Origin: Gordionus sp. m RMFG-2023
Lineage: Eukaryota > Nematomorpha > Gordioida > Chordodea > Parachordodidae
NCBI RefSeq assembly: GCF_954871325.1
Contig: NC_088775.1
Location: 82,995,561 to 83,059,560, forward strand
Direction: 5' to 3'
DNA length: 64,000 nt
The translations under genes and the position numbers were made by a program. Positions 51,732-64,000 of this stretch are shown here, in pieces. The notes under the pieces are model-generated. The model did not search any database. It was not told the origin of the DNA and saw nothing but the letters and a program-made list of their open reading frames with translations. How positions within the stretch are numbered: the stretch's first letter is position 1; every line of letters starts with the position of its first letter.

Positions 51732-54700
51732 TTATCTAATATGTGAGGTTTCACAAGGAATACAGTGAACATTATATTCGTAGTCACAATATTGGTTAAC
51801 TTCGTCAAATTGTAAATCGGATGGGAAACTCATTATTGGACGTTCTTGCGCTCGACAATCCACGTATTTGCTGTTTAAAAAGATTTTTTAATCTATTAAA
51901 AATAATCTTAATAATAAATTTTTTTCAGAAATAATTCCCTTATCCTTTTTTATAAATAATTCAACTTGAAAAAAGAAAACTAGACAAATATTAATTTTTA
52001 AATAGAGAATATAAACTTCCTAACTTGCAATCTGGAGGATATTTTGCTAGTAATTGGCCGTTATTACATATCGTGTCAGTATCCGTACTGCAATCAGGGT
52101 TATTATCGGTCGTAGTCGGCGTATACCATTCCTCCGTGGTTGTCGATGCTGGGTTGGTAACAGTTGTGCTTTCTCCGCAATAGTAGTTTATTGCATTTCG
52201 GACGAATTGAATAAGAGTTTGGGTCTTTTCCATAGCTATATCGTTAATCATCACCCCTTGATAGTTTTTCTGACACATCCATTCAATCTTTTTTCGGTTG
52301 AGTATAAATATGAAGGAGGAGACATAAGGTATTTTTTTTATTATTTTTATTATATAGTCTTCGCCATTTATAAATAATACATAGTAATTTTCATAATATT
52401 TTGTCCCAATTTCCGATAACCTTAGCTTCCAGGCTCGTCTCATTATCGTAACTCAGCCACTGTATGCCTTTAACAGCGTAAGGTACTTTCGGTATGTCAT
52501 CCCAATATCTGTCCCAAGCTGCAACATTTATCTAGTTTATAAAATATAAACGTATAAATCAACATTTGTAGATATTATATTATATCGAATATCCATTTAC
52601 ATAATTCCAAGGCAACCTTATATCAACACCATATCCAGGGCCTAGTGACTCTGCGCCAACACCAATATTGTTTGAATTTTTCAATTTCCAAGTAATACTA
52701 TAAAATGCCAACCCAATTACAATTTTATCGTTTCCAAGACTCTTTTTATCCATTCATCAGCGCATCCTTTCTGAAATATTCATATTACATATTTTCAAAG
52801 TTTTATTTTCGGGTGTGACGACATTAGTTATAATTCTATAAAATAATTTTTTAAATATTATAATAGATTACAATTGTATCAGGTCCGCCAAATAGAGGTG
52901 TGCTATATCGAGTAAACATTTTAAACATGGGATCATGAAAATCGTGTCATCAACAATACATAATCTAGATAGCTTAATATTAATCATGTATAATAATTTC
53001 TTTATATTTAAAATATTAATATGACATTATATTTGCAAGAAACAGAGAAAATTCTCCTTAAAAAAATAATTTATATATTATTTGTATATATATACTTATT
53101 CATCGCTACTTCATCGAATCCATCAAAATCTTTAACACTAGTAGGAGCCTTTGCCGTGATTACTGCATTTGGTCCTAGTGTTTGTCGCAAAATCTAAATT
53201 TATTTAAGAATATATTAAATTAATTAAAATCCTTTTTTTGAAAAAGTGTCTTTTACCAAAATCTACTCTAAACTAGGAGGAAGAATGTCAATCTCGCCGA
53301 GGAGTCGAAAGCGGTTTTAAAAGGTTTATTAGTTCGAGAAAGAGATAGAATGATTTTATATAACGAAATATAAACTGTTCACTGTGTGAAATTCCAATGG
53401 TATTCATCCGTACGATGCAAAGGTATTGCAAGAGTGTTAGCCTAATTACTAACAAATATTAGGGGCATTATAAATTAATAAACGATAAGAATAGCTACTT
53501 AGAACATAGAAATTTATAATGCAAAAATAGTTTGATCTCGATTAGTTAAACGAAAAATAAATTTCCAGCACAAAACACAAGATAGTGGTAATGTAAAATA
53601 GATTCAATAATCGGAGATGGTTGTAAATTGCGTTCCAATATGATTAAGTTGACATTTAAAGACAACATGAAAAATTTCAAACGAATGGCGTAAATATTAT
53701 CTGGATTCAATCCACAAAAATAAAAGATATATTTATAAATCATTACAGAATATTTTTATAAATGATGATTATCCTAGGGTAGCAATCAAAAATGATACCA
53801 TCTAAACTATACGTATATTAATTTAGTAAAATATATTTTCTTGAAATAATAACTTTCATATAATTTATCTAAGAAAAAAAGTAGTAAAAGTTATAACTAG
53901 GAATATTAATAAACCATATGCGGTTTTTCAGTTCAACCATGTTCGCCGATGCTAGAGGTGGGCGTGAGCAGACGAGTTACATTTGGAGGCTAAGCTAGAG
54001 GCTCAGGCGAATGAATTTAAAATATTTTAAAGTAACGTTATCAGAACGGACTTATATTTTAAACACTTAGAGTCCCTAGTTAAACAATATATTTAGATAA
54101 AGGGGCTAACAAATAAATGGGTAAAATATGGTTGGGCTGGCCGATTAAAAATTTTGGGCAGAGAAGGCTATTGGTTAACTCACATATTATAATTGTGTAG
54201 TTAACATAAGATGACTCAAAATTTCTTTTAGATGGGAAATGGAGTATTATTCTATAAAAGTGCGATAGACGAAGGCAGCCAATGGCAGTGTACGAATGGG
54301 TACATTTTTTAGGTTTTGATCGCCACTGTCACATATGGATATTATATATATATAGAGAGAGAGAGAAAACCTTTTAATTTTGATAAAAATATGTTACTTA
54401 AGAATGTGTATAAGGACCGAGTAATTTTTCCTACTAAATAAGTAAATTTGAACTATGGGATATGATAAATAGTAGATTTGAAGTAATAGTGTCCATTTAA
54501 AAAAAAAATTAATTGTTTTTTAGTATTAGTTATTTGACTCTTTATCTCGACTAAACGTAATCTTAAGAAGTGGAACGAACTCATAAGAAGTTTGAAGAAA
54601 AAATGCCCATCAGTTACAGAATAAAGTTAAAATGAATAGCAAGTGTAGAAATATTTTCGTGATAATAGGAAATTAAGCTTGATGTTGATCAATAAATAGA

Positions 54701-55812
54701 TATGGTGGGGGATGTTCTAAAAGAAATGAAAAATAGCTGAGGGAAAGAAGAATACCAAAATAAATTACCTCATGTTATTAAATATATGATTGCAAATAAT
54801 TATGAATGCGAACAAAGATAATATAATATAACCAATAGAAATGGCAAAAATAGTTTTAAGAAATATAAAATTGCATCAAAAAGTGTAAGCTGTTGATCTA
54901 TGTAGATAAAACAATCATAATTCCTGATTAGAAATAAAACTCGATTATCTATTTCGTATATCATTATTTTTCTTTGCATGTCCAGACTTTTCAGCTACTA
55001 AAATTTAGTTTAGTCTTAACTTTTTCTGATAAAATATTGAAAAATGTAGAATAAGTAGAGTAAAAATGCTTTTATCTTTGTATTGTGAGGTTTGTTTGTA
55101 TTGTGCTTTTAGCTAAGAACATACCTTTAATACATTTTCATATCTAGCTTTTTCGCTCTCAATTGGATTTTCCCAAGCAATATCAATCCCATGTAATCCG
55201 TATTGCTGTATTAGAGTTTTGCAGTTTGACGCAAATGTTTGCAAAGCATCTGTTGTTAGTTGACTGATGAATGAAAAATAAATATTAAAATTGTTTGTTA
55301 TTCTTAATGTGTTTACCTGAACATAAATCCATTATATTTACCTCCTACACTAATTAAAATTTTTAAATGAGGATACTTGGTTGTTAACTTCTCCAATTTT
55401 GGGAAATCATCTTTTAGTTTTACAAAAAAATAGATATAATCTATTTTATAAATTGAAATTGAAAATACAACTTGTAAATGTTGATAAAATAATCTATCCT
55501 TTAAACTGTGGCATGATAGACTAACGAGTAAATGAATATCCCTGATAGAAATATTAGTTGATTTTTTTAAATATAGTTTCAATAATGTAATAAATAGATG
55601 CTTAATCACCACATACAGATGAAATTATTAAAAACACAATATATATAATATTATTGGCAACTTACCCCCATAAAAGAATCTAATTGTTCCGTCCCTATAT
55701 ATTCCAACATGGTTATAAACTAAATGAGTATACAGGTTACCATTCACATCTGATATATCTAATATATATTGGTTCCAGGATCCTATATACCCCACGATAA
55801 CTTTCGAAGATA
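51732..55812 (-). pseudogene. GH18 chitinase-like gene with C-terminal chitin-binding domain, probably inactivated
   Basis: Recognisable exons in transcription order: 55812-55666 (VIVGYIGSWNQYILDI, first barrel strand), 55410-55317 (ILISVGGKYNGFMF), 55263-55125 (HGIDIAWENP), 53193-53096 (NAVITAKAPTS), 52972-52872 (YLDYVLLMT, then DFHDPMFKMF), 52770-52601 (NDKIVIGLAFYSITW), 52531-52421 (GIQWLSYDNETS), 52287-52004 (YQGVMINDIAMEK, Thr-rich linker, ICNNGQ, YPPDC) and 51870-51732 (VDC, QYCDYEYNVHC; CBM14/peritrophin-A). The signal-peptide exon was not found. The family motif DGxDxDWE reads HGIDIAWE: the glutamate acid/base is kept but the first and third aspartates are lost. Frame breaks: 2 bp missing after VLLMT, two 1-bp shifts early in exon 52770-52601, and the last junction does not keep phase. 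Elsewhere splice sites are intact. Alternatives are assembly indels or a recently dead lectin-like paralogue. Confidence 0.8.
53194..55124. other. 1.9-kb intron of the chitinase-like gene
   Basis: Contains A+T-rich sequence with two less A+T-rich patches (53270-53460 and 53920-54310) that look like decayed repeats, and an (AG)n run near 54353. No feature could be assigned. Confidence 0.45.
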
Positions 55813-56919
55813 CTTAATTATTATTTTTTAATCGTAATATAGTTTAGAATATTTTATATGAATTTTTTTATTTATATCATTCTCAAATAGAATTTTAAAT
55901 TTGTATTTTAATTAATATATTGAAAAAAAGGTGTTGCAGGGCTGATTTACTTTATACCTAAAATATTTTTATTAATTCAGATATAACCATGATTAGTGTT
56001 GTTAAACGTCTCATTTTGAGCCATTTTATTAGGAAAAATATTATGCAGCCTTAAGATTTTGCTCATAGGCGGCACAAAGGTTTGAACATCTATTGACAAA
56101 ATTTCGAGGATTAGATAAAATTTTCTGGCTAAAATATTGAGTCTGTTTGATAACACTAACCATGATTTATAATAAATACAGGGTTTAATAATTTTAACAA
56201 ATATGAAACCTTTATTTTACTATATAAGGTATATATATGTGTATGTATAAATATTATACAAAATTATTTACCGAAGTTCAGGATAAAATTTATAATAATT
56301 AATGGTAAATAAAATTTTAAAATCATTATTTAAAATATATAATTAATATTTTTAATAAAATGGGAATTATATTTTCTGAATTTAAATTATTTTTTTGAAA
56401 TAAAAATTAAACGCCCTTCCAGAATGGCATGTTTTTTTTAAAATATTTAAAACAAATTTTGCACTTGCTATTTATAAAGTTCTATTCAAACTTGTGTAAA
56501 TATGATTCAAAAAAAAAATTACATATTATATTATTTTTTTTAAACAAAAAAATATTAAAGAGGGAAACCCATTATGTTTTTTTTTACCTTTTATATATTC
56601 TCTGTTATTTTCATCATATATAAATAATATATATTTTTTTAAATAATCAAAACTTGGATTTTACAGGAAAACCTAAGAAATTATAGCTCTTTCCATCCCA
56701 CAATAAGTTTCAAAGATTTTTCTCAAGCTCGACCTAGGCTTGTATCCATATATTTTTTTTGACTGAGGAACATGCGAAATTAAGAACATCAATAAAATTA
56801 AAACTACTTAATAATATTGAATAAAATGCTAAAAATAATATTTTAAAACTTTAAATTTTTAACAGTAATTAATTTTACCGAAAAAAATATAGGAAAGGAT
56901 GAGCTATATTCGTGGAAGG
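55813..56919. other. Upstream flank of the chitinase-like gene
   Basis: The missing first exon(s) should lie here or further up, but no convincing signal-peptide exon was found on the minus strand. It contains the MITE at 55996-56156; the rest is A+T-rich low complexity. Confidence 0.4.
55996..56156. mobile_element. TA-flanked TIR MITE, well-preserved copy (161 bp)
   Basis: TA|GTGTTGTTAAACGTCTC at the left and 'gtctgtttgataacac'|TA at the right, with the core 'atattatgcagcctta' and 'aggtttgaacatctattgac'. It is a close relative of the copies in the Raptor introns. Confidence 0.8.
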
Positions 56920-57979
56920 GTGAGCTTTGAGTTGCACAATAGTGATTATTTTTAAATATAAAAATGATATATTGAGCCATATTGGAAAATAATTATTAAA
57001 TATTAGTGAAATTTATTGACAATTTAAACAAATAAAAAAATTGGATTAAACAACAAAGTTTAGGTGGCCAAAAAGAGCATTTAAGTGAGACAAAGATCCA
57101 TAATCATTTTGGATGCACTTATTAGATAATATAATTGTATAATCCAGTTTTATGAATATTTGATTTGTTTTGATGTAGAAAATATAATCCTATTGTTTCA
57201 TTAATCTTGATTTAAATCTTTTTATGTTGAAAAATCTAAATTTGTTTTCTCCATTACGGCTAGCTAGGACCGATATTCATTGAATTTATTAATAATTTCA
57301 ACATTTGTTAGTTGTTTCTTTTTTCTAATATAATTTCCTACCAAATTCAAATTTCAAAATAAGCAAAAATAAATATTTAACATAACGCTCATAAAGTATA
57401 TATTAACCTCTGAAAAGTGTTCCCTCACTTTCACTATCTTTAAAATTTAATTTTATAATTATGTCTTAGTTAATCTTTTAAATAAGATATTTGAATAATT
57501 AAAACCTTTTTAGTTTATTAATTTTTGTCGATTTAAAATAGTTTTGACGGTTTAAATCATACATTATATTATTAAAAGTATATTCTAACCGATATTAAAT
57601 CAGGTTATTGCCGCATATACATAATTTAGTTTCATGTATTTGGTTAAACTATTAGAGGAGTACTATTAAAAAAACTCCAAGGCTCGCAATCCCCAGGTTC
57701 ATAGAATTACTGACCTCTTAAAATTTGTCGTTATGAGAAGAAAAAAATTGCAAAATTTTTTGGTTTGTTAACTGTTTTATTAAGCTTAAAAACAATTTTT
57801 AAGCCCAGACCCGCCCCTGTCCCTACATATAAGTAGGCAATCATGATAGAATTGTAATATTATCTATTTAATTTACATTTTCTTTTCATTTTACCTTCCA
57901 CCTTTTCTGGTGGTAAGCTCCTTCACTATATATCTCCACTTTATTATTCATGCTATCTATTTTTATCTAATTTATATTT

Positions 57980-58205
57980 CTATTTCTGATTGATTCCATT
58001 TGTATATCCTACCGGAGTATCGTTATCGTTGTCAAAGTATCTTGATCTCCTACCGATGTATCAAATCATATCGACAGATATCCCACTGGTGTATTCCTCA
58101 AACTTAAGTATCAAATCGACAGATATCCCAATCTTGATCTCCCAGCGGGGTATCAATCCCGATGGAAATCTTACCGGAGTATCGTTATCAAGTCCATTGT
58201 AACTT
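57980..58205. repeat. Degenerate short repeats with a taccggNgtatc core
   Basis: 'taccggagtatcgttatc' occurs twice (58010 and 58173), with related 'taccgatgtatcaaatc', 'cactggtgtattc' and 'cagcggggtatcaa' between. 'atcgacagatatccca' also occurs twice. It is more GC-rich than its surroundings and absent from the left copy of the duplication. The 70-codon open stretch across it is repeat-driven. Confidence 0.65.
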
Positions 58206-59458
58206 GCTCGATATTAAGCTTGAACAGCCTACCGAGGTCACTATCATTCTAGCGCTGGCCAAGAAATCTTTATCACATTTATAAAATGAAACTTGTGTTT
58301 CAAGATTTCTAAAGAGGGGATTAATAAATTAGTTATTATGGGATCATAAAGTGTTATGTTTATTAATAGCAATTTGTTAACCTTTTTTTAAATACCCAAC
58401 GATTTTAAGCCAACCAACTTAATATTTACTCCAATAATTATTTCCTTCAACGGTTACTTTTCGGTAAAAAATGTTTAAATTTTAAAAAAATCTTAGACCT
58501 CAAAATCAAACATTTTAAAAACGAGGCTAAGGTAATTCCCTTTTATCACACAAAAAATTTAACTTGAAATATTTCAACATAATTACGACTTTTGGAAACA
58601 CAAATATTCTATATTAATAAATTATAATATAATATATATTATTTTAATATTTTGATTTTTATAGCTTTTTAAATAGTTTTATATAAATAAATTGAGTTTA
58701 TATCATATCTGAAAACATTATAAATGTGGCTACTTCTAAAATCATTGATTATTTAAAATACCTGTCATTGCAAAGTATTTTGAAATATAAATAACATTTC
58801 AGAAATAAATAATCTCGATGGATAAAATTTGTCGTCAAAAGATAGATTCACTATATTCTAATAGGCAAAATAAGGTGAAAATTTTTTTAAACAGCTTCTC
58901 TTATCCTAACTAAACAGGTGCGTAAAATATTTGATAGGACTCGTTAAAAATATTTAATATCTCAAGAATATTTAAATTTTTCCTATAATGAAAATATTTT
59001 TATATCATATTAAGTTGTATTTTATAGAGGATTTAAAAGACAATATAGATTAAAGTAAGTATTTGGGATTTTCATAATCATTATTTTTTATTTAAAAATT
59101 TATTTTTAGGATCAAACATCATTATACAAACATTTGGCATATTTATAATGTTTAAATATATTTTTAAAATATATTCGTGAAATAGCATTTTAAACATAAT
59201 AATACAATTAAATTATGAAATTTTTTTATAAACTTCATAAATTTTTTTTAGTTTTAATATTTAATTTTTTAAAATTACTATTGTTTTAATAAAACTATGT
59301 CTATGTACCATTGTATATCCAAATATGTTTTAATTTTTTATATTCACAAAGATTTTTTATTTAAGAATATTATAACAATAAAATTTTATTCATCAAAATA
59401 AATGAATAAAATTAATTTATCTTACACGGAGCCCTCTGTAAATGATTTAATTCAACTA

Positions 59459-59693
<235 letters not shown>

Positions 59694-59839
59694 CATTTAA
59701 TCGATGTCGTTAGAGAGAGAGGTAACCCTGGAGGTGTTAAGACTTCTATATCATCCGGTATATTTATCATCTGGCTGGCTTGGATACTTTTGGAGGAAGG
59801 GTGGTGGGTATTTTTTAAAAAAATATTTGATTTCGACTG

Positions 59840-60030
59840 GGTTGGGCCCTAATTTTTTTTTTTTAAATCGGGCCTGGTCGGGCTTAAATTTTCAAATAAA
59901 ATAGTAATAGTTCAAATTTTTGCAAGAAATATAAAGCAAATAATTTCTATTTTTATTTCATGTCTGACTTTTCGGAACTAATAATAGAAAAATTTGCTCA
60001 GGATCATTCCCGAGCCGGACGAATTTAAAA
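59840..60030. mobile_element. GC-block fragment of a hAT-like element
   Basis: 'gggttgggccc', 'cgggcctggtcgggc' and 'cccgagccggacg' separated by A/T recall the subterminal arrays of the CAGAGACCTGC hAT family. No clear ends. Confidence 0.45.
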
Positions 60031-60203
60031 GAATTGATAGTTAGCACTAATATATAAAGTATTAATCACAATATGAATTTTCCATGCTTTAATTTATGTA
60101 AGACTCTTTATAGATTTTTCGATTAAATTATTTATACACTTGTTGGAATAATTTATTGTCAAATACGACTCTTAAATTATCCGAATTTTCATAAAGAAAA
60201 TTG

Positions 60204-60350
60204 ACAGAGTTGTTAAGAAGCGGCGCTACAGGAGCGCCGCTCCACTTTTTCAAAAACACCTGAAGTGCCTCTCCTTTCAAAAATTAGGAGCGAGAGCGGG
60301 TATTAGCTCCTTTTAGGGCTGGAGTGGAGGAGCGCCGCTCCACTAATCTT
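60204..60350. mobile_element. GC-rich element end with CAGAGTTGTTAA terminus
   Basis: Starts CAGAGTTGTTAAGAAGCGGC, the same terminal sequence as the BED-type hAT relic at 2022-4099. It then has two direct copies of 'aggagcgccgctccact' (about 60229 and 60329) around 'aggagcgagagcgggtatta'. The other terminus is not recognised. Probably a solo subterminal region or a deleted copy. Confidence 0.55.
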
Positions 60351-61580
60351 TTAAATTTAAGTATAAATTGATTTATTAATTAAAATTCAATAAAAGTGAA
60401 ATTTTATTTTATTTAAATTTATGCAATATTAAATGTTGAGCCGAGTTTTATATTGGTTTTTTATCTAATCAATTAAAATAGTAAACAATGAAAATTTCTT
60501 TGAAAATCTTGTAACTCATATAAATATTCATTTTCTAGATATATGATAAAAAAAATGGTTTTTGATATTATGCACACAGAGATCATAGAAGAAATCGAAA
60601 TATAAATAAATTATATATTTAAATAACTTTAATAGCAGATTTTCAAATGTTTATAATGATGAAAATATTATATTCAAATTAAATTGGGAATGGATAAAAT
60701 GTGCACAAAATTTGGAACTACAAATTAATAAATATTTTAAGAATTTAGAAATCAGTTAGCCACATATCACTAATGACACTAAAATAGATAAAATGTAAAT
60801 GAAAAATATTAAACAAGAATATATTCTTATCTTGTATAGAGTTTGTTGGCTTAGCTATAATATTCATTCCTTCTTATTGTAAATCTAGTATTTATTGAAC
60901 AATCGGATCATTTTGAATTCTAGAGGCATTTGAAATTAAAATTCAAACATAATTGTAAAAAAAAGAAGAAGTTAAACTTGTTTTTTGCAATCTTAAATAA
61001 AACCTTAAATTTAAATATTTGGTTTAAAATATAACTACATGCAAATGATTGCGTGTAAAGATTAGTAAAATAAACTGTAAAACTGACGTTATTTTTGAAT
61101 TTGGGTAATATATGAGAATTTTTTATGAAAAATCATACTAATACTATTAATAAATTAAAATATTAACAACGGTTAATTCTATAAAGACAAAAGTGTGACT
61201 TCAAGTTCCAAAAAAACAAAAATAATCTTTGAGTTCTGGTATAATGGCTTTGGTTTTGCGGGGCATATTTTTCTTAAAAGAATTCTCCACAGAGTCTTAT
61301 TAGTTAATTTATAATATTTCTCTTGTTATTATGCTAACAACCATATTAACCTAATCTGAATTAACATTATTGGGAAAGGAAGAGACATATGTGAAGTCCT
61401 AAATTAAGTACCCGAAGTTGAATAATCTGGCCTCAGGTCATCATCTGATGACGTCCATGTTTAGTATTCGTGCCAACGCAGGAGAAGATAAAATATAATA
61501 AATTTTGTTTTAAAATTACCAAATTAATTAAATTTATATTTTAGAAGAAAAGAAGGAAATATCCAGAGATTTAAACACAA

Positions 61581-64000
61581 CATAATAATATATTTATATT
61601 TTTTTAACATAAATATTAATTTTTTTAGCATGGTATAAATAATTATAAGTGTGGAGCCCTATCCTAAATATTGTTATTCATTTTTTTAACGTAGTAAGAA
61701 TAGTATTAATTAGTTTAACGTAGCATAAAGATTATATTAATTCTATTTAAGAATTTTTACAGAAAAATTAGAAGGGAAATTTTCTTGCTTTTATGGAGGC
61801 TTCCACACTGCATTATTGCCTTAATAGATAATATGCAAAATAAGTTAATGGATGCTAATTTCAATAATACCAGTAATTAAAAATACTATATTAAATTATA
61901 CAGCTTTATATTTTTGGCTATATTATCTGATATGGAATATTTGTAAAAAATATAACTGAATAGGCTCTCATTCTTTACAGGGAAATTATAATAATGTAAT
62001 TATTTTTATATAATTATGAAATGCATTTTAATAAATTCGGTCATTTGTAATATATTTCAATGTTTATATAACTTTTTAAATAGCCATTTTATATAATAAA
62101 GATACAATATATTTTATATAAACTATTTGGATATAAATAAACTATTATAAAAAGAAATAAAATTCAAGAATATTCAATAATATTTTTCTCTCAAATTCTT
62201 GGGGCAAACAAAAATACGACTCTATTTTAAAATTAATATAATAGCATTCCTCCCCCTCTCAAATTTTAGAATTATATATGTGAGGACTAACCCTTCTAAA
62301 TAACTGATCGTGAATTTAGAAACTAGCTAGTCTTAGCTGGTTTAAAAACTAGTTGGCTAATATAAAATTAGAAAGCTAATATCTAGTCAACTAAAATACA
62401 AACAATATACTATCCAACTAATATTTGTTTTGTAATTTATCTTAAAGATTTTGTTTTGGGATATATTATATGATTTGTTTTTATCTCATTTATGCAAAAT
62501 ATTTTCCCCATTTTTTGTACAATTTATGATTTTTAACTCAATTTTATTCCTTTTCTTATTCCTTTGTAATTTTTTCTACTCATTTGGAATATTTTAGGTA
62601 ATTTTTTAACAAAAAAGATAGAAAAGTTTAATTAAAATTATTTAGAAAAATATGACGAATTATTCCAAAATGGAAAAAGAAAATACAAAATCAACGGAAA
62701 ATGAAAGAAAAATTAAATTTAAAGAAATAATAAAAATGGATTTTTTGAGGGAAAAAATTAATTAGCCGCAGCGTCGACATGAGCAGGGGGGGGGTTAGGA
62801 ACAGTTTGCATCCAATTTTTCATGAGGTAGGTAGGGGATAGGCGTCACTAATGGGGGTAGGATAAATTTTTTTTTGGGTTATCCATTAAATTTTGAGATG
62901 AAATAGGACAAAAAAATTTATACTAATACTATAGACCTAATTTTGATACAAAGATATTGCTGATTATCGACCAAATCTATATATTGCAAATAATCATAGT
63001 TCTCAACAACTCATTATGCTATAACAATGCTTTCATTTTAAATGAGGGGGTTTAATTGAATTCATGATCTAAAAAATAACTCCTTAATATTCACAATATT
63101 TTGGTAGTAGAGATAAAATAATTGAAGTTATTCCTTTTAAAATTTCTGAAAGGATGTTATAATTAAAAGGTTGTAAATAATAGGCGGAATTTTTTTAGGG
63201 GGGTAGGCATAGGTTTTTGAGTGGGGGGGGGGTGTTTACATTCAGTGAAAATCCTGTCATGTAGATGCTGATTAGCTGATATAAAATGCCATGAGTAAAA
63301 ATAATCAAAATATTATAAAATGGTTACAATTCCCGAGAATTTAAAATTGTGTTTTCAGAAATATTCTTTAAAATTTCGAGAATGTTTGTACATCAGTAAT
63401 ATTTAAAACCATTTATCAAAAATAATTGAACAAGAGAATCGTATACTTACAAATTTTTTACCTTGACCTGGTAACCTACTTCTTAAAATACCGTCAAAAA
63501 AGAAAGTAAATATTAAAATCATTTAAAGTTCCTAATATTATAAGGTTATACTTATGATAACTATTTTAAATTGAAAATCGACAAACATTAGTGAAAATCA
63601 TATCACTATTAAAAATTATGACCCGTTTCATATTTAAAGGTCTAAATGGATAACTACAAAAAGTAATAAAAAAGGTAACTAAATAAATGAGTTAAAAACG
63701 ACTAAAATTATTCGAATTCAAATCAATATATATACCTAAATATTTCTCGAAATTGTATCTATTTATAACATTTTATTAAATACAAAAGTAAATTTTTTCA
63801 AACTATTTCTAATGTTGATTATGCAAACGGATAACTTAGTAAATATTTTTTTAAGTTGTTCAAACATATCTTTGAGAATATAATACTATATTAATTTTTA
63901 CTCTATATTTTATTATTTTTAACCTTTCCTACCCAATTTATTTATAAATTGAATTTCCTACAATGATATCAAAAAGTTATTATAACTTATTCATAGGCTT
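61581..64000. other. A+T-rich tail of the window, no gene recognised
   Basis: Includes G-rich patches at 62760-62870 (a G9 run) and 63195-63240 (a G10 run), both with 'gggggtagg'-like sequence in the same orientation; these may mark a diverged repeat. No exon of a second chitinase-like gene could be identified despite the position next to the duplicated segment. Confidence 0.45.

Noticed and set aside
52054-52377. Plus-strand 107-codon open frame
   Set aside because: Antisense shadow of the chitinase-like exon 52287-52004 and the adjacent intron.
53270-53460. GC-richer patch in the chitinase-like intron, coding-like on the plus strand
   Set aside because: A short open stretch only, with no known family and no splice sites that would join it to a gene.

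Overview
The window is strongly A+T-rich eukaryotic DNA (about three quarters A+T by eye). Its genes have many GT-AG introns, and it is full of decayed DNA transposons. A complete TORC1 subunit, a GH18 gene ending in a peritrophin-type chitin-binding domain, and a short secreted protein with a CGGC motif together point to an invertebrate animal. I cannot name the phylum.

From 150 to 34896 (+ strand) lies one complete gene for Raptor, the scaffold subunit of TOR complex 1. I placed 34 exons by matching the known Raptor protein and requiring consensus splice sites and compatible phases. They sum to 4938 nt, an open frame of 1645 codons plus stop. The first three introns are only 38-43 bp; most of the others are 0.3-6.7 kb and hold hAT elements, mariner-type MITEs, an RTE-like LINE remnant, homopolymeric C or G tracts and simple repeats.

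From 34.9 to 46.5 kb there is a minus-strand open frame of a transposon-associated animal family (35770-36616), several foldback/TIR elements, and a clear two-exon gene for an 83-residue secreted cysteine-rich protein (42437-42759).

From 46.5 to 61.6 kb two diverged copies of a roughly 5-kb segment lie in direct orientation about 10.3 kb apart. Between them is a minus-strand GH18 chitinase-like gene (51732-55812) with a C-terminal chitin-binding domain. It has lost two acidic residues of the GH18 active-site motif and carries several frame disruptions, so it is probably a pseudogene. The left copy of the duplication holds a 359-bp MITE with perfect 8-bp target duplications; the right copy lacks it and so shows the empty site. 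The right copy instead carries an expanded (TTTC)n array. Nothing convincing was found from 61.6 kb to the end.

No RNA genes, CRISPR arrays, operons or bacterial features were seen. The main interest lies in the divergent Raptor, the decayed chitinase-like locus inside a segmental duplication, and several apparently lineage-specific transposon families with GC-rich subterminal arrays.
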